Shown: positions 54,184 to 63,891, counted from the first letter of the stretch. The stretch: DNA of 64,000 nt from Cupriavidus metallidurans CH34 (GCF_000196015.1 NC_007973.1:2046001-2110000); one strand, 5' to 3'. A program made the numbers and translations. Notes: generated by a model from the sequence alone, not told the origin.

Positions 54184-54214
54184 GGCCATGACCACCCGTC
54201 GATGGTGCATGGCC
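54184..54214. promoter_or_regulatory. Inverted repeat in the hydrolase/ABC divergent region
   Basis: GGCCATG (54184-54190) and CATGGCC (54208-54214), with ACCA/TGGT continuing the stem inward after one unpaired base. It is centred between the divergent starts and may bind the local regulator. Confidence 0.45.
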
Positions 54215-54282
54215 ACTGGCACATCAATTGCTTGACGGAGCGATGTCCATCCACAGCCCATTCCGTTTCAGGAGCCCCGCCC

Positions 54283-55962
54283 GTGACCTACTCCACGCCC
54301 TCCCATTCGAAAGGCCTTTCCGCCGCGATTCGCACTGTCTCCGCCGCCGTCACGTTGTCGCTGCTGGCCCTGCCCGGCGCCGCGATGGCCGAGAAGGTGC
54401 TCCGCATCGGCATGACGGCCGCTGACATCCCGCGCACACTCGGCCAGCCCGACCAGGGTTTCGAAGGCAACCGGTTCACCGGCATCCCGATGTATGACGC
54501 ACTCACCCAGTGGGACCTGTCGAAGAGCAACGGCCCAAGCCTGCTGATTCCCGACCTGGCAACCGAATGGAAGGTCGACGACAAGAACAAGACCGAATGG
54601 ACGTTCAAGCTGCGCCCAGGCGTGAAGTTTCACGACGGCTCGCCGTTCAATGCCGATGCCGTGGTCTGGAACGTCAACAAGGTGCTCGACAAGACCGCGA
54701 AGCAGTTCGACCCCAGCCAGGTTGGCGTCACCGCTTCGCGCATGCCCACGTTGCGTAGCGCGAAGAAGATCGATGACATGACCGTGCAACTCGTCACGTC
54801 AGAGCCGGATTCGTTCCTGCCGTACAACGTGTCGAACCTGTTCATGGCGTCGCCGACCCAGTGGGAGAAGAAGTACGCGGCGGTCCCTGCCTCCGTGACC
54901 GAGCCGGCGGAGCGCAGCAAGCAGGCATGGGTGGCCTTTGCGGCAGATGCATCGGGTACGGGCCCATTCAAGATGACCCGATTCGTCCCGCGCGAACGCC
55001 TGGAGCTTGCCAAGAACCCCGCCTACTGGGACAGCAAGCGGGTGCCAAAGATCGACAAGGTCGTGATGCTGCCGATGCCCGAGGCCAATGCACGCACCGC
55101 GGCACTGCTGTCAGGCCAGGTGGACTGGATCGAGGCCCCGGCACCTGATGCCATCGCGCAGATCAAGAGCCGTGGCTTCGATGTGTACGCCAACGCGCAG
55201 CCGCACATGTGGCCATGGCAATTGTCATTCGCGCCGAATTCCCCGTGGCTCGACAAGCGCGTGCGCCAGGCCGCGAACCTTTGCGTGAATCGCGCCGGCC
55301 TGAAGACACTGCTCGGCGGCTACATGGCCGAGGCCAAGGGCATCGTCGAAGCCGGAAACCCGTGGTGGGGCAATCCGGCATTCACCATCAAGTACGACCC
55401 CGCGGCCGCGCGCAAGCTGATGACGGAGGCCGGATACTCCGCCGCCAAGCCGGTGAAGGTAAAGGTCCAGGTATCCGCATCGGGCTCCGGCCAGATGCAG
55501 CCGCTGCCCATGAACGAGTACGTACAGCAAAACCTCAAGGAGTGCTTCTTCGACGTGGACTTTGACGTCGTCGAATGGAACACGCTGTTCACGAACTGGC
55601 GCATTGGCGCGAAGGACGCGAGCGCGCATGGCGCCAACGCGATCAACGTGAGCTTTGCGGCGATGGACCCTTTCTTTGCCATGGTCCGCTTCGTCAGCAC
55701 GAAGACGCAGCCGCCGGTTTCGAACAACTGGGGCTACTTCGGCAACGCGGAGTTTGACAAGCTGATCGAGACCGCGCGCACCTCGTTTGGCGAAAAGGAA
55801 CGAGATGCCGCGCTGGCAAAACTCCACGCGCGCATCGTTGAAGAAGCGCCATTCGTGCTGATCGCCCACGATGTGGGCCCGCGAGCGATCTCCCGGAAGA
55901 TCAAGGGGGTGGTGCAGCCGCAGAGCTGGTTCATCGATATCGCGACGATGTCTATCGATTGA
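54283..55962 (+). CDS. ABC transporter substrate-binding protein, family 5 (DppA-like)
   Basis: A 559-residue periplasmic binding protein with a signal peptide (about 1-36, AVTLSLLALPGAAMAEKVL) and family-5 features: WTFKLRPGVKFHDGSPFNAD and GTGPFKMTRFVPRERLELAK. These bind peptides, nickel or other oligomeric solutes. The start is GTG 54283 with AGGAG eight bases upstream; a longer frame from 54202 would bury the signal peptide. First gene of a seven-gene operon running to 61725. Confidence 0.93.
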   Translation: MTYSTPSHSKGLSAAIRTVSAAVTLSLLALPGAAMAEKVLRIGMTAADIPRTLGQPDQGFEGNRFTGIPMYDALTQWDLSKSNGPSLLIPDLATEWKVDDKNKTEWTFKLRPGVKFHDGSPFNADAVVWNVNKVLDKTAKQFDPSQVGVTASRMPTLRSAKKIDDMTVQLVTSEPDSFLPYNVSNLFMASPTQWEKKYAAVPASVTEPAERSKQAWVAFAADASGTGPFKMTRFVPRERLELAKNPAYWDSKRVPKIDKVVMLPMPEANARTAALLSGQVDWIEAPAPDAIAQIKSRGFDVYANAQPHMWPWQLSFAPNSPWLDKRVRQAANLCVNRAGLKTLLGGYMAEAKGIVEAGNPWWGNPAFTIKYDPAAARKLMTEAGYSAAKPVKVKVQVSASGSGQMQPLPMNEYVQQNLKECFFDVDFDVVEWNTLFTNWRIGAKDASAHGANAINVSFAAMDPFFAMVRFVSTKTQPPVSNNWGYFGNAEFDKLIETARTSFGEKERDAALAKLHARIVEEAPFVLIAHDVGPRAISRKIKGVVQPQSWFIDIATMSID

Positions 55963-56048
55963 CGGACTCGCCGCAGTGCCCTCCTCCGCGGAAGGGGGCA
56001 CTTTCCCGCGCCAACGTATTTGCCTATTCCGCAAGCCGGCCATAGACC

Positions 56049-56999
56049 ATGACTTACCTGCTTCGCCGCATCGCATATGCCCTGCCGATCCTGCTTGGGG
56101 TCGCCCTGCTCTGCTTCTCGCTGGTCCACATTGCCCCCGGCGATCCCCTTGTGTCGGTGCTGCCACCCGATGCATCCGAGGATCTGCGGCGACAACTGAC
56201 CGCGCTGTACGGGTTCGACAAGCCGTTTCTCGAGCAATTCCTCCATTGGCTGCTGCGCGCGCTGCATGGGGACCTCGGTACGTCGATCGCCACGAACCGG
56301 CCCGTGATGAGCGAGGTGTCGGTAGCCGTCGTCAACTCCGTGCGCCTGGCCGCCGTCGCCACGCTGATCGGCTTCACGTTCGGCTGCCTGTTCGGCTTCG
56401 TGGCCGGCTACCTGCGCGATTCGGTGCCCGATCGTGTGGCGTCGTTCCTGTCGGTACTGGGCGTCAGCATTCCCCATTACTGGCTCGGCATGGTGCTGGT
56501 GATTGCGTTCTCCGTGCTTCTGGGATGGCTGCCGGCCACCGGCGCCGGCCCTAACGGCTCGGGCGACTGGGGTTGGGATTGGGAACACATCCAGTACATG
56601 CTGTTGCCTGCGGTCACGATGTCGGTGATTCCGATGGGCATCGTGGCGCGCACCATCCGCGCACTGGTGGCCGAGATCCTGTCCAACGAGTTCATTGCCG
56701 GCCTGCGTGCGCGCGGATTGTCGGACCTTGCCGTATTCCGTCACGTGGTCAAGAACGTTACGCCGACGGCGCTCTCGGTCATGGGCCTGCAACTGGGCTA
56801 TCTGCTTGGCGGCTCGATTCTGATCGAAACGGTGTTCTCCTGGCCAGGCACCGGCTTCCTGCTGAACTCCGCCATTTTCCAGCGCGATTTCCCGTTGTTG
56901 CAGGGCACGATTCTCGTCCTGGCCGTGTTCTTCGTGATGCTGAACCTGCTGGTCGACGCGTTGCAGACATTGTTCGACCCCCGTATCCAACGCAACTGA
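56049..56999 (+). CDS. ABC transporter permease (DppB-like)
   Basis: A 316-residue inner-membrane permease with six hydrophobic segments, N-terminal MTYLLRRIAYALPILLGVAL and the EAA loop EFIAGLRARGLSDLAVFRHVVKN, truncated here, that contacts the ATPase. It ends 10 bp before the partner permease. Standard length and layout for the DppB/OppB type. Confidence 0.94.
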   Translation: MTYLLRRIAYALPILLGVALLCFSLVHIAPGDPLVSVLPPDASEDLRRQLTALYGFDKPFLEQFLHWLLRALHGDLGTSIATNRPVMSEVSVAVVNSVRLAAVATLIGFTFGCLFGFVAGYLRDSVPDRVASFLSVLGVSIPHYWLGMVLVIAFSVLLGWLPATGAGPNGSGDWGWDWEHIQYMLLPAVTMSVIPMGIVARTIRALVAEILSNEFIAGLRARGLSDLAVFRHVVKNVTPTALSVMGLQLGYLLGGSILIETVFSWPGTGFLLNSAIFQRDFPLLQGTILVLAVFFVMLNLLVDALQTLFDPRIQRN

Positions 57000-57009
57000 G
57001 GACGCCACG

Positions 57010-57897
57010 ATGGAAATGACATTGAACAAGGCCGTGGCACCGCTTCCCGTGGAGCGTTCACCCGGATACTGGACCACGGTCTGCCGCCGGCTGCTGCGCA
57101 ACAAGCTCGCGATGCTGGCCGCACTGATCCTGATCGTGCTTGTCCTGACGGCGATCTTCGCGCCGGCGCTGATGCCTGCCGACCCCTATGCGTCGTCGAT
57201 TCTCAAGCGATTGAAGCCGATCGGCTTCGACGGTCACCTGCTTGGCACCGACGAACTGGGCCGCGACATGCTGTCGCGCCTGATGCTTGGCGGGCGGTTG
57301 TCGCTATTCATGGGCATCACGCCGGTACTGCTCGCCTTCCTGATCGGCAGCACGATCGGCATCGTCGCCGGTTATGCGGGTGGCTGGACGAACACCGTCA
57401 TCATGCGGCTCACCGACATCCTCTATGCGTTTCCCTCGGTACTGCTGGCCATCGCGCTATCCGGCACACTGGGCGCGGGGGTTGGCAACGCATTGTTATC
57501 GTTGACCATCGTGTTCGTGCCGCAGATCGTTCGCGTCGCCGAAAGCGTGACCACGCAGGTACGCAACCGGGAATTCGTCGATGCCGCCCGCGCCTCGGGC
57601 GCATCGTCGCTGACCATCGTGCGCGTGCATGTCCTCAACAACGTGCTCGGCCCAATCTTCGTTTATGCCACGAGCCTGATCTCGGTCTCGATGATCCTGG
57701 CTTCCGGGCTGTCGTTCCTGGGGCTTGGCGTCAAGCCACCGGAGCCCGAATGGGGCCTGATGCTGAACACCCTGCGCACCGCCATCTACACCCAGCCATG
57801 GGTGGCCGCGTTGCCCGGCGCGATGATCTTCCTGACCTCGATCTCGTTCAACCTGCTGGCCGATGGCATTCGCTCGGCCATGGAAATCAAGGAGTAA
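57010..57897 (+). CDS. ABC transporter permease (DppC-like)
   Basis: A 295-residue permease with N-terminal cytoplasmic tail and six hydrophobic segments. The DppC signature HLLGTDELGRDMLSRLMLGG appears at about 76-95, and the EAA motif is EFVDAARASGASSLTIVRVH. Its stop is two bases before the start of the first ATPase gene. Confidence 0.94.
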   Translation: MEMTLNKAVAPLPVERSPGYWTTVCRRLLRNKLAMLAALILIVLVLTAIFAPALMPADPYASSILKRLKPIGFDGHLLGTDELGRDMLSRLMLGGRLSLFMGITPVLLAFLIGSTIGIVAGYAGGWTNTVIMRLTDILYAFPSVLLAIALSGTLGAGVGNALLSLTIVFVPQIVRVAESVTTQVRNREFVDAARASGASSLTIVRVHVLNNVLGPIFVYATSLISVSMILASGLSFLGLGVKPPEPEWGLMLNTLRTAIYTQPWVAALPGAMIFLTSISFNLLADGIRSAMEIKE

Positions 57898-57899
57898 GC

Positions 57900-58979
57900 A
57901 TGGTTGAAACGCATGCCCCCCTGCCTACCGCCCCCACAGATGTCGGCGGCCGGGCGCAGCCACTGCTCATCGCGCGCCAGTTGGTCAAGCACTTTCCGTT
58001 GAAGTCCCCGGTCCCGCTGCGCAAGGGCGGTGTCGTGCGTGCCGTGGACGGCGTGAGCTTCGACGTCCTCAAGGGCGAAACACTTGGCGTCGTCGGGGAA
58101 TCTGGCTGCGGCAAGTCCACCACGGCACGCCTGCTGATGCAACTCACGCCGCAGGACAGCGGCGAACTGATCTTCGATGCACAGGGCGTCGACTCCCGGC
58201 AATTGCCGATGAAGGCGTTCCGCAGTCAGGTGCAGATGGTATTCCAGGACAGCTACTCGTCGCTCAACCCACGACTGACTATCGAGGAATCGATCGCGTT
58301 CACGCCACGTGTCCACGGCGTTTCCGCACGGGAAGCCACGGAACGCGCCCGCTACCTGCTGGAGCGCGTGGGGCTGGAGCCGAAGCGATTCGCCGGCCGC
58401 TATCCGCACGAACTGTCGGGCGGACAGCGCCAGCGCGTGAACATTGCGCGCGCGCTGGCGCCACGGCCCCGCCTTGTCATTCTTGACGAAGCCGTGTCCG
58501 CCCTCGACAAGTCCGTGGAAGCCCAGGTACTGAACCTGCTGATGGACCTCAAGGCCGAATTCAACCTGACCTACGTATTCATCAGTCACGACCTCAATGT
58601 GATTCGCTACCTTTGCGACCGCGTCATGGTCATGTATCTGGGCAAGGTCGTGGAGATCGGCGCAACCGAATCCGTCTATGCCAACCCGGCCCATCCCTAT
58701 ACGCGGGCGCTGCTGACATCGATGCCTTCGATGGACCCCGACCAGCGCACGCTGGCCGCGCCGTTGGCCGGCGATCCGCCCAACCCGATCAATCCGCCAT
58801 CGGGCTGCAGCTTCCATCCGCGCTGCGTGCGTGCCGAGCCCATTTGCGAGCGGCGCGAGCCTGTGCTCACCGACGCGCTCGCCGGCCATCCAGTGTCATG
58901 CCTGATGGCCATGCCAGACGGCGGCCACTCGCTGCCGCTGCGCCGGCTGACGACGAACCTGCATGCCGCCACGCCCTGA
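57900..58979 (+). CDS. ABC transporter ATP-binding protein (DppF-like)
   Basis: A 359-residue ATPase: Walker A GESGCGKST (about 68-76), signature LSGGQRQRVNIARAL, Walker B LVILDEAVSALD, H-loop FISHDLNVIRYL, and the C-terminal oligopeptide-transporter zone with CSFHPRCVRAEPICERREP. AAGGAG lies before ATG 57900. It energises import together with the second ATPase. Confidence 0.94.
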   Translation: MVETHAPLPTAPTDVGGRAQPLLIARQLVKHFPLKSPVPLRKGGVVRAVDGVSFDVLKGETLGVVGESGCGKSTTARLLMQLTPQDSGELIFDAQGVDSRQLPMKAFRSQVQMVFQDSYSSLNPRLTIEESIAFTPRVHGVSAREATERARYLLERVGLEPKRFAGRYPHELSGGQRQRVNIARALAPRPRLVILDEAVSALDKSVEAQVLNLLMDLKAEFNLTYVFISHDLNVIRYLCDRVMVMYLGKVVEIGATESVYANPAHPYTRALLTSMPSMDPDQRTLAAPLAGDPPNPINPPSGCSFHPRCVRAEPICERREPVLTDALAGHPVSCLMAMPDGGHSLPLRRLTTNLHAATP

Positions 58980-58995
58980 ACTCGCGGAGACACCA

Positions 58996-60009
58996 ATGTC
59001 CACCGACCCCCTCCATTCCCATCCACCCGCAGTGTCCGTGCGAGATCTGCGTGTGTCCTTCGCAAGCGGCGGCAAGACGATCCAGGCCGTCAACGGTGTA
59101 TCGCTGGAGGTAGCGCCGGGCGAAGCCGTGGCGCTGATCGGCGAGTCGGGCTCTGGCAAGAGCGTCACGCTACGCGCCTTGATGCGTTTGCACCCGCCAC
59201 GCCGCACGACGATATCCGGCGAGATTCAGGTCGACGGCCAGTCCGTGCTGGATCTCGACAAACGCGGGCTGGCCCGCCTGCGCGGCGGCACCGTCGCCAT
59301 GGTGTTCCAGGAGCCACTCCTGGCGCTGGACCCCGTCTACACGGTTGGGCAACAGATTGTCGAATGCATCCGCACACACCGTGGGGTATCGACTTCGGAA
59401 GCGCGTGCGCTGGCACTCAAGGCGCTGGAATCCGTGCGCATTCCCAGCCCGGAGCGACGCCTGGCCGCCTATCCGCATGAGATGTCGGGCGGCATGCGTC
59501 AGCGCGCGATGATCGCGCTGGCGCTGTCCGCGCAGCCCAGGATCCTGCTGGCCGACGAGCCCACGACGGCACTCGATGCCACGGTGCAGATCCAGGTATT
59601 GATTCTGCTGCGCGAACTGCAGCGCGAGCTCGGCCTGTCGATCATCTTTGTCACCCATGATATCGGCGCCGCCGTGGAAATCGCCGATCGCGTCGCCGTG
59701 ATGTATGGCGGACGCATTGTCGAGGAAGGCCCCATCCGCACGCTGATGCGTGACGCGCGCCATCCCTACACGATCGCGTTGCTGCAAAGCCGACAGCATG
59801 GCATGGGCCGTGGCGAACGCCTCGCGACGATCGGTGGCGCGCCGCCTGACCTCGCAGCGCTGCCGCCCGGCTGCACGTTCGCACCACGTTGCCCACAGGC
59901 CAGTGCGGCCTGCCTGTCGGAGGTCCCGAAAGCCGTATCGCTCGGCAATGAGCATCGCGTCAGCTGTGTGCGGGTTACCGCGCACGCTGCCAGCGAATGC
60001 GTCGCCTGA
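58996..60009 (+). CDS. ABC transporter ATP-binding protein (DppD-like)
   Basis: A 337-residue ATPase: Walker A GESGSGKS, signature MSGGMRQRAMIALAL, Walker B ILLADEPTTALD, H-loop FVTHDIGAAVEI, and C-terminal GCTFAPRCPQASAAC. GGAGA lies six bases before ATG 58996; an upstream ATG at 58963 would overlap the preceding gene. It pairs with the DppF-like protein. Confidence 0.94.
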   Translation: MSTDPLHSHPPAVSVRDLRVSFASGGKTIQAVNGVSLEVAPGEAVALIGESGSGKSVTLRALMRLHPPRRTTISGEIQVDGQSVLDLDKRGLARLRGGTVAMVFQEPLLALDPVYTVGQQIVECIRTHRGVSTSEARALALKALESVRIPSPERRLAAYPHEMSGGMRQRAMIALALSAQPRILLADEPTTALDATVQIQVLILLRELQRELGLSIIFVTHDIGAAVEIADRVAVMYGGRIVEEGPIRTLMRDARHPYTIALLQSRQHGMGRGERLATIGGAPPDLAALPPGCTFAPRCPQASAACLSEVPKAVSLGNEHRVSCVRVTAHAASECVA

Positions 60010-60042
60010 AACCGTTTGATCGATTCCAAGGAAATCGCACCC

Positions 60043-61233
60043 ATGAGCCTGGCCACCCATCCCTCGCGCGCCTTTCTGCCCTACCCCGATGCCCCCGTGC
60101 CAAACGCGGCCAATGGCCCGCTTCGCGGCCTGACGTTCGCCGTCAAGGACCTTTTCGACGTCTCCGGCTACCCCACGGGCGGCGGCAATCCGCATGTGTT
60201 GGCACGCTCGGGCATCAAGACCACCACAGCGCCCACCGTCCAGAAACTGCTCGATGCTGGCGCGGCGTTCGTCGGCAAGGTCCATACGGACGAGCTCGCG
60301 TTTTCGATGAACGGGCAGAACCATCACTACGGCGGCCCTTACAACGGCGCGGCGCCCGATCGCATTACGGGGGGCTCGTCGTCGGGCTCGGCGTCCGCAG
60401 TGTCGAACAAGCTGTGCGACTTCGCGCTCGGCACCGACACCGGTGGCTCGGTCCGCGCACCGGCCAGTCATTGCGGTCTGTTCGGCATACGTCCGTCACA
60501 TGGCCGGATATCGCTGACCCACTGCATGCCACTGTGCGAAACACTGGATACGTGCGGCTTCTTCGCCCGGGATATCGCCACCTTCGCGCGCGTGGCCGAT
60601 GTCCTGCTGGGTGCGGATGCCAATCCGCTGCCCAGCCGGCCCAGGCTGTTGCTGGCAGCCGACCTGTTCGAACTGCCAACGCCCGAGGCGCGCAAGGCGC
60701 TTGCACCCGCCACCGCTCGCATCGAGGCCGTGCTCGGTAAAGCCTCGCCCGTTGACGTGGCCGATCGTCCGCTGTCGGATCTGTACTGGGCCTTTCGTTA
60801 CGTGCAGGGCTGGGAGGCGTGGCGGGCGGATGGCGCGCTGATCGAGAACTATGGACTGCAGCTGGGGCCCGATGTCGCCGGCCGATTCGCGTTCAGCAAG
60901 GAGGTAACGGCAGCGCAGTTCGAGAAATCGAGCGCCGTGCGCCGGGAGTTCACGGCTCACCTGGGCTGTCTGCTGGGTCAAGACGGCATCCTGTTGCTAC
61001 CGACGATGCCGGACATCGCGCCACTGCGTACGACGCCGATGGAAGCACTCGAAGACTACCGGACCACCGCGGCGCATACGCTATGCCTGACCCCGCTGAC
61101 CGGATTCCCTCAACTCAGCCTGCCGCTATCCGGGCGCGACGGCGCGCCACTGGGAGTATCCCTGATTGGCCCCATGGGGAGCGACCGCAGCCTGATTGCC
61201 GTGGCCGAAACATTGATGACGGCGATTGCCTGA
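60043..61233 (+). CDS. Amidase-signature-family hydrolase, copy B
   Basis: A 396-residue amidase with Lys35 (FAVKDLFDV), Ser112 (TGGSSSGSA) and Ser136 (TDTGGSVRAP) as triad. It starts directly at the catalytic core, lacking the N-terminal helical extension seen in copy A, like the shorter AtzF/indole-acetamide-hydrolase-like group. Lying 33 bp after the ATPase in the importer operon, it probably hydrolyses the imported amide. ATG 60043 was chosen over a TTG at 60016. Confidence 0.93.
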   Translation: MSLATHPSRAFLPYPDAPVPNAANGPLRGLTFAVKDLFDVSGYPTGGGNPHVLARSGIKTTTAPTVQKLLDAGAAFVGKVHTDELAFSMNGQNHHYGGPYNGAAPDRITGGSSSGSASAVSNKLCDFALGTDTGGSVRAPASHCGLFGIRPSHGRISLTHCMPLCETLDTCGFFARDIATFARVADVLLGADANPLPSRPRLLLAADLFELPTPEARKALAPATARIEAVLGKASPVDVADRPLSDLYWAFRYVQGWEAWRADGALIENYGLQLGPDVAGRFAFSKEVTAAQFEKSSAVRREFTAHLGCLLGQDGILLLPTMPDIAPLRTTPMEALEDYRTTAAHTLCLTPLTGFPQLSLPLSGRDGAPLGVSLIGPMGSDRSLIAVAETLMTAIA

Positions 61234-61314
61234 ACTAAGCTGGTGCCAGACCGCTCCCCGATCCTCGTCGGCGGCGCGGATGGCGCCAACCGCTCCCATC
61301 ACGGCAATCACATC

Positions 61315-61725
61315 ATGACCCGACTCCGCATCTCCGCCGCCGGCTACACCTTTATCGCCGATACCAACCCCGATGCGCCGCAGACCGTTGCCGCGTTCCT
61401 GAAGCTGCTGCCCTATCGGCAGAAGCTGATCCACGTACGCTGGAGTGGCGAGGGCTGCTGGATTCCATTGGGCGAGTTCAGGCTCGGTGTCGACTTCGAG
61501 AACCACACGAGCCATCCGTCCGTGGGCGACATCCTGTTCTACCCAGGCGGCTACAGCGAGACGGAGATCATCCTGGCCTACGGGAGCTGCTGCTTCGCCA
61601 GCAAGCTGGGACAACTGGCGGGCAACCACTTCCTGACCATCGTCGAGGGCAAGGAAAACCTGCGCGCCCTGGGCACCAAGGTGCTGTGGGAAGGCGCCCA
61701 GGACGTCGTATTCGAACTGGCCTGA
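61315..61725 (+). CDS. DUF3830-family protein
   Basis: A 136-residue protein with DUF3830 features (HVRWSGEGCWIPLG, HPSVGDILFYPGGYSETEII, AYGSCCFASKLGQLAGNHF). The fold is thought to be cyclophilin-like; activity is unknown. It is the last gene of the importer-amidase operon, 81 bp after amidase B, and is convergent with a LysR gene five bases away. Its constant company with amidases suggests a role in handling the amide product or substrate. Confidence 0.88.
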   Translation: MTRLRISAAGYTFIADTNPDAPQTVAAFLKLLPYRQKLIHVRWSGEGCWIPLGEFRLGVDFENHTSHPSVGDILFYPGGYSETEIILAYGSCCFASKLGQLAGNHFLTIVEGKENLRALGTKVLWEGAQDVVFELA

Positions 61726-61730
61726 CGGGT

Positions 61731-62633
61731 TCAGGCGGCGCCGGCGGACAGCGCCAGCGTACGGAGCGCCGCCACCGGCTCGGGCGCATCTCGGCGGGAG
61801 AGCAGTACCACACGTGTCGTCGCGCCCGCATCGGACAGTGGCACCAACCGGACGCCATCGGGCCCGAACCACTGCATCGATTCCGGCACCACGGCTACGC
61901 CAAAGCCCGCCGCCACAAGAGATAGCTGCGAAAGCTTGCGCGAAATCGCACCGGCCGCCGTTGGATAGAAGCCGCTCGCCTGGCAAAGCTGCGCCACGCG
62001 GTAGCTGAGCCCGCCCCGCTCCGGGTGCGGCAGCGAGACAAACGGCATCTCTCGCAAGGCACTCAGCGTCAGCGATTCCCGTCGCGACATCGGATGATCG
62101 GCGCAGACAGCCACGACCAGCCGCTCCCCGGCCATCGGATCGATCTGGATGTTCGGGTAGCGGCGCAGTACCGGATCACGCGCCAACCCGAGGTCGGCAC
62201 GGCCCTCCTCGATGTCGACCGATTGCTGCTCCGACGATGCCTGGGCAACTTCAAAGCGGGCGGCGGGATGGTCGGACTGCCAGCGATGCAACCAGCCGCA
62301 ACGCTGCGGCGTCAGCACGACCGAACTCGAATGGAGCAGGCGTATCGCATCGGCCCCACCGCGCTGCACTTGGCGGGCCTGCACGGCTGCGCCGGCGAGG
62401 TCGGACAGAATGCGGCGCGCCGATTCGTAGAATGCCTGCCCCGCCGCCGTCGGCTCCACGTGCCGAGGCTTGCGCACCAGCAGTTCCACCTGCAGCGTCG
62501 CTTCCATGTCACGTATCTGCCGGCTCAGCGCCGATTGGGCGATGAACAGCCGTTCGGCCGCCAGGCTGAAATTGCCTGCGTCCACAATCTCGACGAAATA
62601 GCGCAACTGCTTCAGGGAGGGCGTCATAAGCAT
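61731..62633 (-). CDS. LysR-family regulator, divergent from TSUP permease
   Basis: A 300-residue LysR protein (HTH about 5-62: LRYFVEIVDAGNFSLAAERL, FIAQSALSRQIRDMEATLQV) with effector domain (GISYRVAQL-like RGGLSYRVAQLCQASGF). I chose ATG 62633, the earliest that leaves a normal LysR N-terminus; 62627 is an alternative. Divergent from the TSUP gene with 127 bp between, so it probably controls export or import by that permease. Confidence 0.9.
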   Translation of the reverse strand: MLMTPSLKQLRYFVEIVDAGNFSLAAERLFIAQSALSRQIRDMEATLQVELLVRKPRHVEPTAAGQAFYESARRILSDLAGAAVQARQVQRGGADAIRLLHSSSVVLTPQRCGWLHRWQSDHPAARFEVAQASSEQQSVDIEEGRADLGLARDPVLRRYPNIQIDPMAGERLVVAVCADHPMSRRESLTLSALREMPFVSLPHPERGGLSYRVAQLCQASGFYPTAAGAISRKLSQLSLVAAGFGVAVVPESMQWFGPDGVRLVPLSDAGATTRVVLLSRRDAPEPVAALRTLALSAGAA

Positions 62634-62760
62634 GAGTGTGCCACGCGCTTCATTGACTTTGGCTGCCATGCCGATTTGCGATGGCAGCGCACGGCATTTG
62701 CGATCGCTCGGCCCGTCGCGCGGCGCTACGCTGAATCCTCTCCCAATCCCCGCCTCGCCG

Positions 62761-63522
62761 ATGGACCTGTCCGCCCTGCTTCCCGACGTTTCCCTGCCCG
62801 CCTATGCCACCATGAGCGCCGCGTTGGCCGTGGCGTACGTCATCTTCGGCATCGCCGGATTCGGCACGGCGCTGATGGCAGCACCTGTGCTGGCCTATGT
62901 GATGCCCGTCGCGCAGATCGTGCCACTTCTGGCGTTAATGGACTGCTCGGCGGCACTTCTAAACCTGGCACGCGACGGACACGCCGCCGATCGTACCGAG
63001 TTGCGGCGGCTGGTGCCGTGCCTGCTCATTGGCAGCCTGATCGGCGCGGCACTGCTGCTGCGGATACGCGCCGACCTGCTGCCCGCCGTGCTGGGTGTCT
63101 TCGTCACGGCGTATGCGATCTGGTCGTTGCTCGGCAAGCGGCCGGCCACGCGACTTCCCTCATCCGCCGCCGTGCCGTTCGGGTTGGTCGGTGGCATCTG
63201 CTCCGCAATGTTCGGTAGCGGTGGCTTTCTGTACGCGATCTATCTGTCGAGCCGGCTCGACAAGGACGCCATGCGTGTCACCCAATCGACCTTGATTGGT
63301 TTGTCCACGCTGACGCGGTTGGTGCTGTTCCTGCTGGCGGGCGTTTACGCGCGCGCGGAACTGCTGAAGCTTGCGGTGGCACTGGCGCCGGCGATGATCG
63401 CTGGGCTGTGGGCCGGGCGCCAGATTACGCTGCGCATGTCGCGCGAGCAGTTCCTTCGCGTGGTGAACGTGATCGTATTGCTTTCAGGCAGCGCACTGGT
63501 CATTCGCACCTGGCTGGCCTGA
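62761..63522 (+). CDS. TauE/SafE (TSUP) family membrane permease
   Basis: A 253-residue integral membrane protein with about eight hydrophobic segments and the TSUP features FGIAGFGTALMAAPVLAYVM and GLVGGICSAMFGSGGFLYAI (the repeated Gly-rich motif in both halves). Members move sulfonates, sulfite or other organic anions. ATG 62761 gives the family N-terminus; a longer frame adds 43 residues overlapping the LysR gene. Confidence 0.9.
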   Translation: MDLSALLPDVSLPAYATMSAALAVAYVIFGIAGFGTALMAAPVLAYVMPVAQIVPLLALMDCSAALLNLARDGHAADRTELRRLVPCLLIGSLIGAALLLRIRADLLPAVLGVFVTAYAIWSLLGKRPATRLPSSAAVPFGLVGGICSAMFGSGGFLYAIYLSSRLDKDAMRVTQSTLIGLSTLTRLVLFLLAGVYARAELLKLAVALAPAMIAGLWAGRQITLRMSREQFLRVVNVIVLLSGSALVIRTWLA

Positions 63523-63628
63523 TCGGGCTCCTCGTGCATTAGCGCCTCGCGCCCTATCTCCTCGCGCGCTAACATGCCGGCATCGCGGTCCCACTGTCGG
63601 GCCCACCCAAGCTGGAGATGCTCCCCGT

Positions 63629-63865
63629 ATGTACATGATCTACTGGACCGAGGCCACCGCCGACGGTCTGGCGCCGCACGCGCAATCGTTCCCCGGCGAT
63701 GCACTCAAGGATGCACTGCAGTTCGCGGAGGCGCTGCGACGTCGCCAGTTTGCCGGCGAGCCGGTCAGCTTTGTCACGCTCTGCTCGGAGAATCCGAACT
63801 CGGTCGGCAAGCCGGGCGCGGCTGACCCGCCGCCCGACTACGAATGGAAGAAGCGCAGGCCGTAG
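63629..63865 (+). CDS. Small hypothetical protein (78 aa)
   Basis: Starts MYMIYWTEATADGLAPHAQS, continues with an amphipathic helix (DALKDALQFAEALRRRQFAG) and ends PPPDYEWKKRRP. GGAGATG lies upstream of ATG 63629. Third-position GC bias is strong, so it is probably real. I know no function; two short strands flanking a helix are plausible. Confidence 0.65.
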   Translation: MYMIYWTEATADGLAPHAQSFPGDALKDALQFAEALRRRQFAGEPVSFVTLCSENPNSVGKPGAADPPPDYEWKKRRP

Positions 63866-63891
63866 CGGCCTGCTGCCAGCCCCCCAAACCC

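Noticed and set aside
62025..63218. A 397-codon plus-strand frame across the LysR and TSUP genes
   Set aside because: It overlaps two recognised genes in other frames and its product has no domain.
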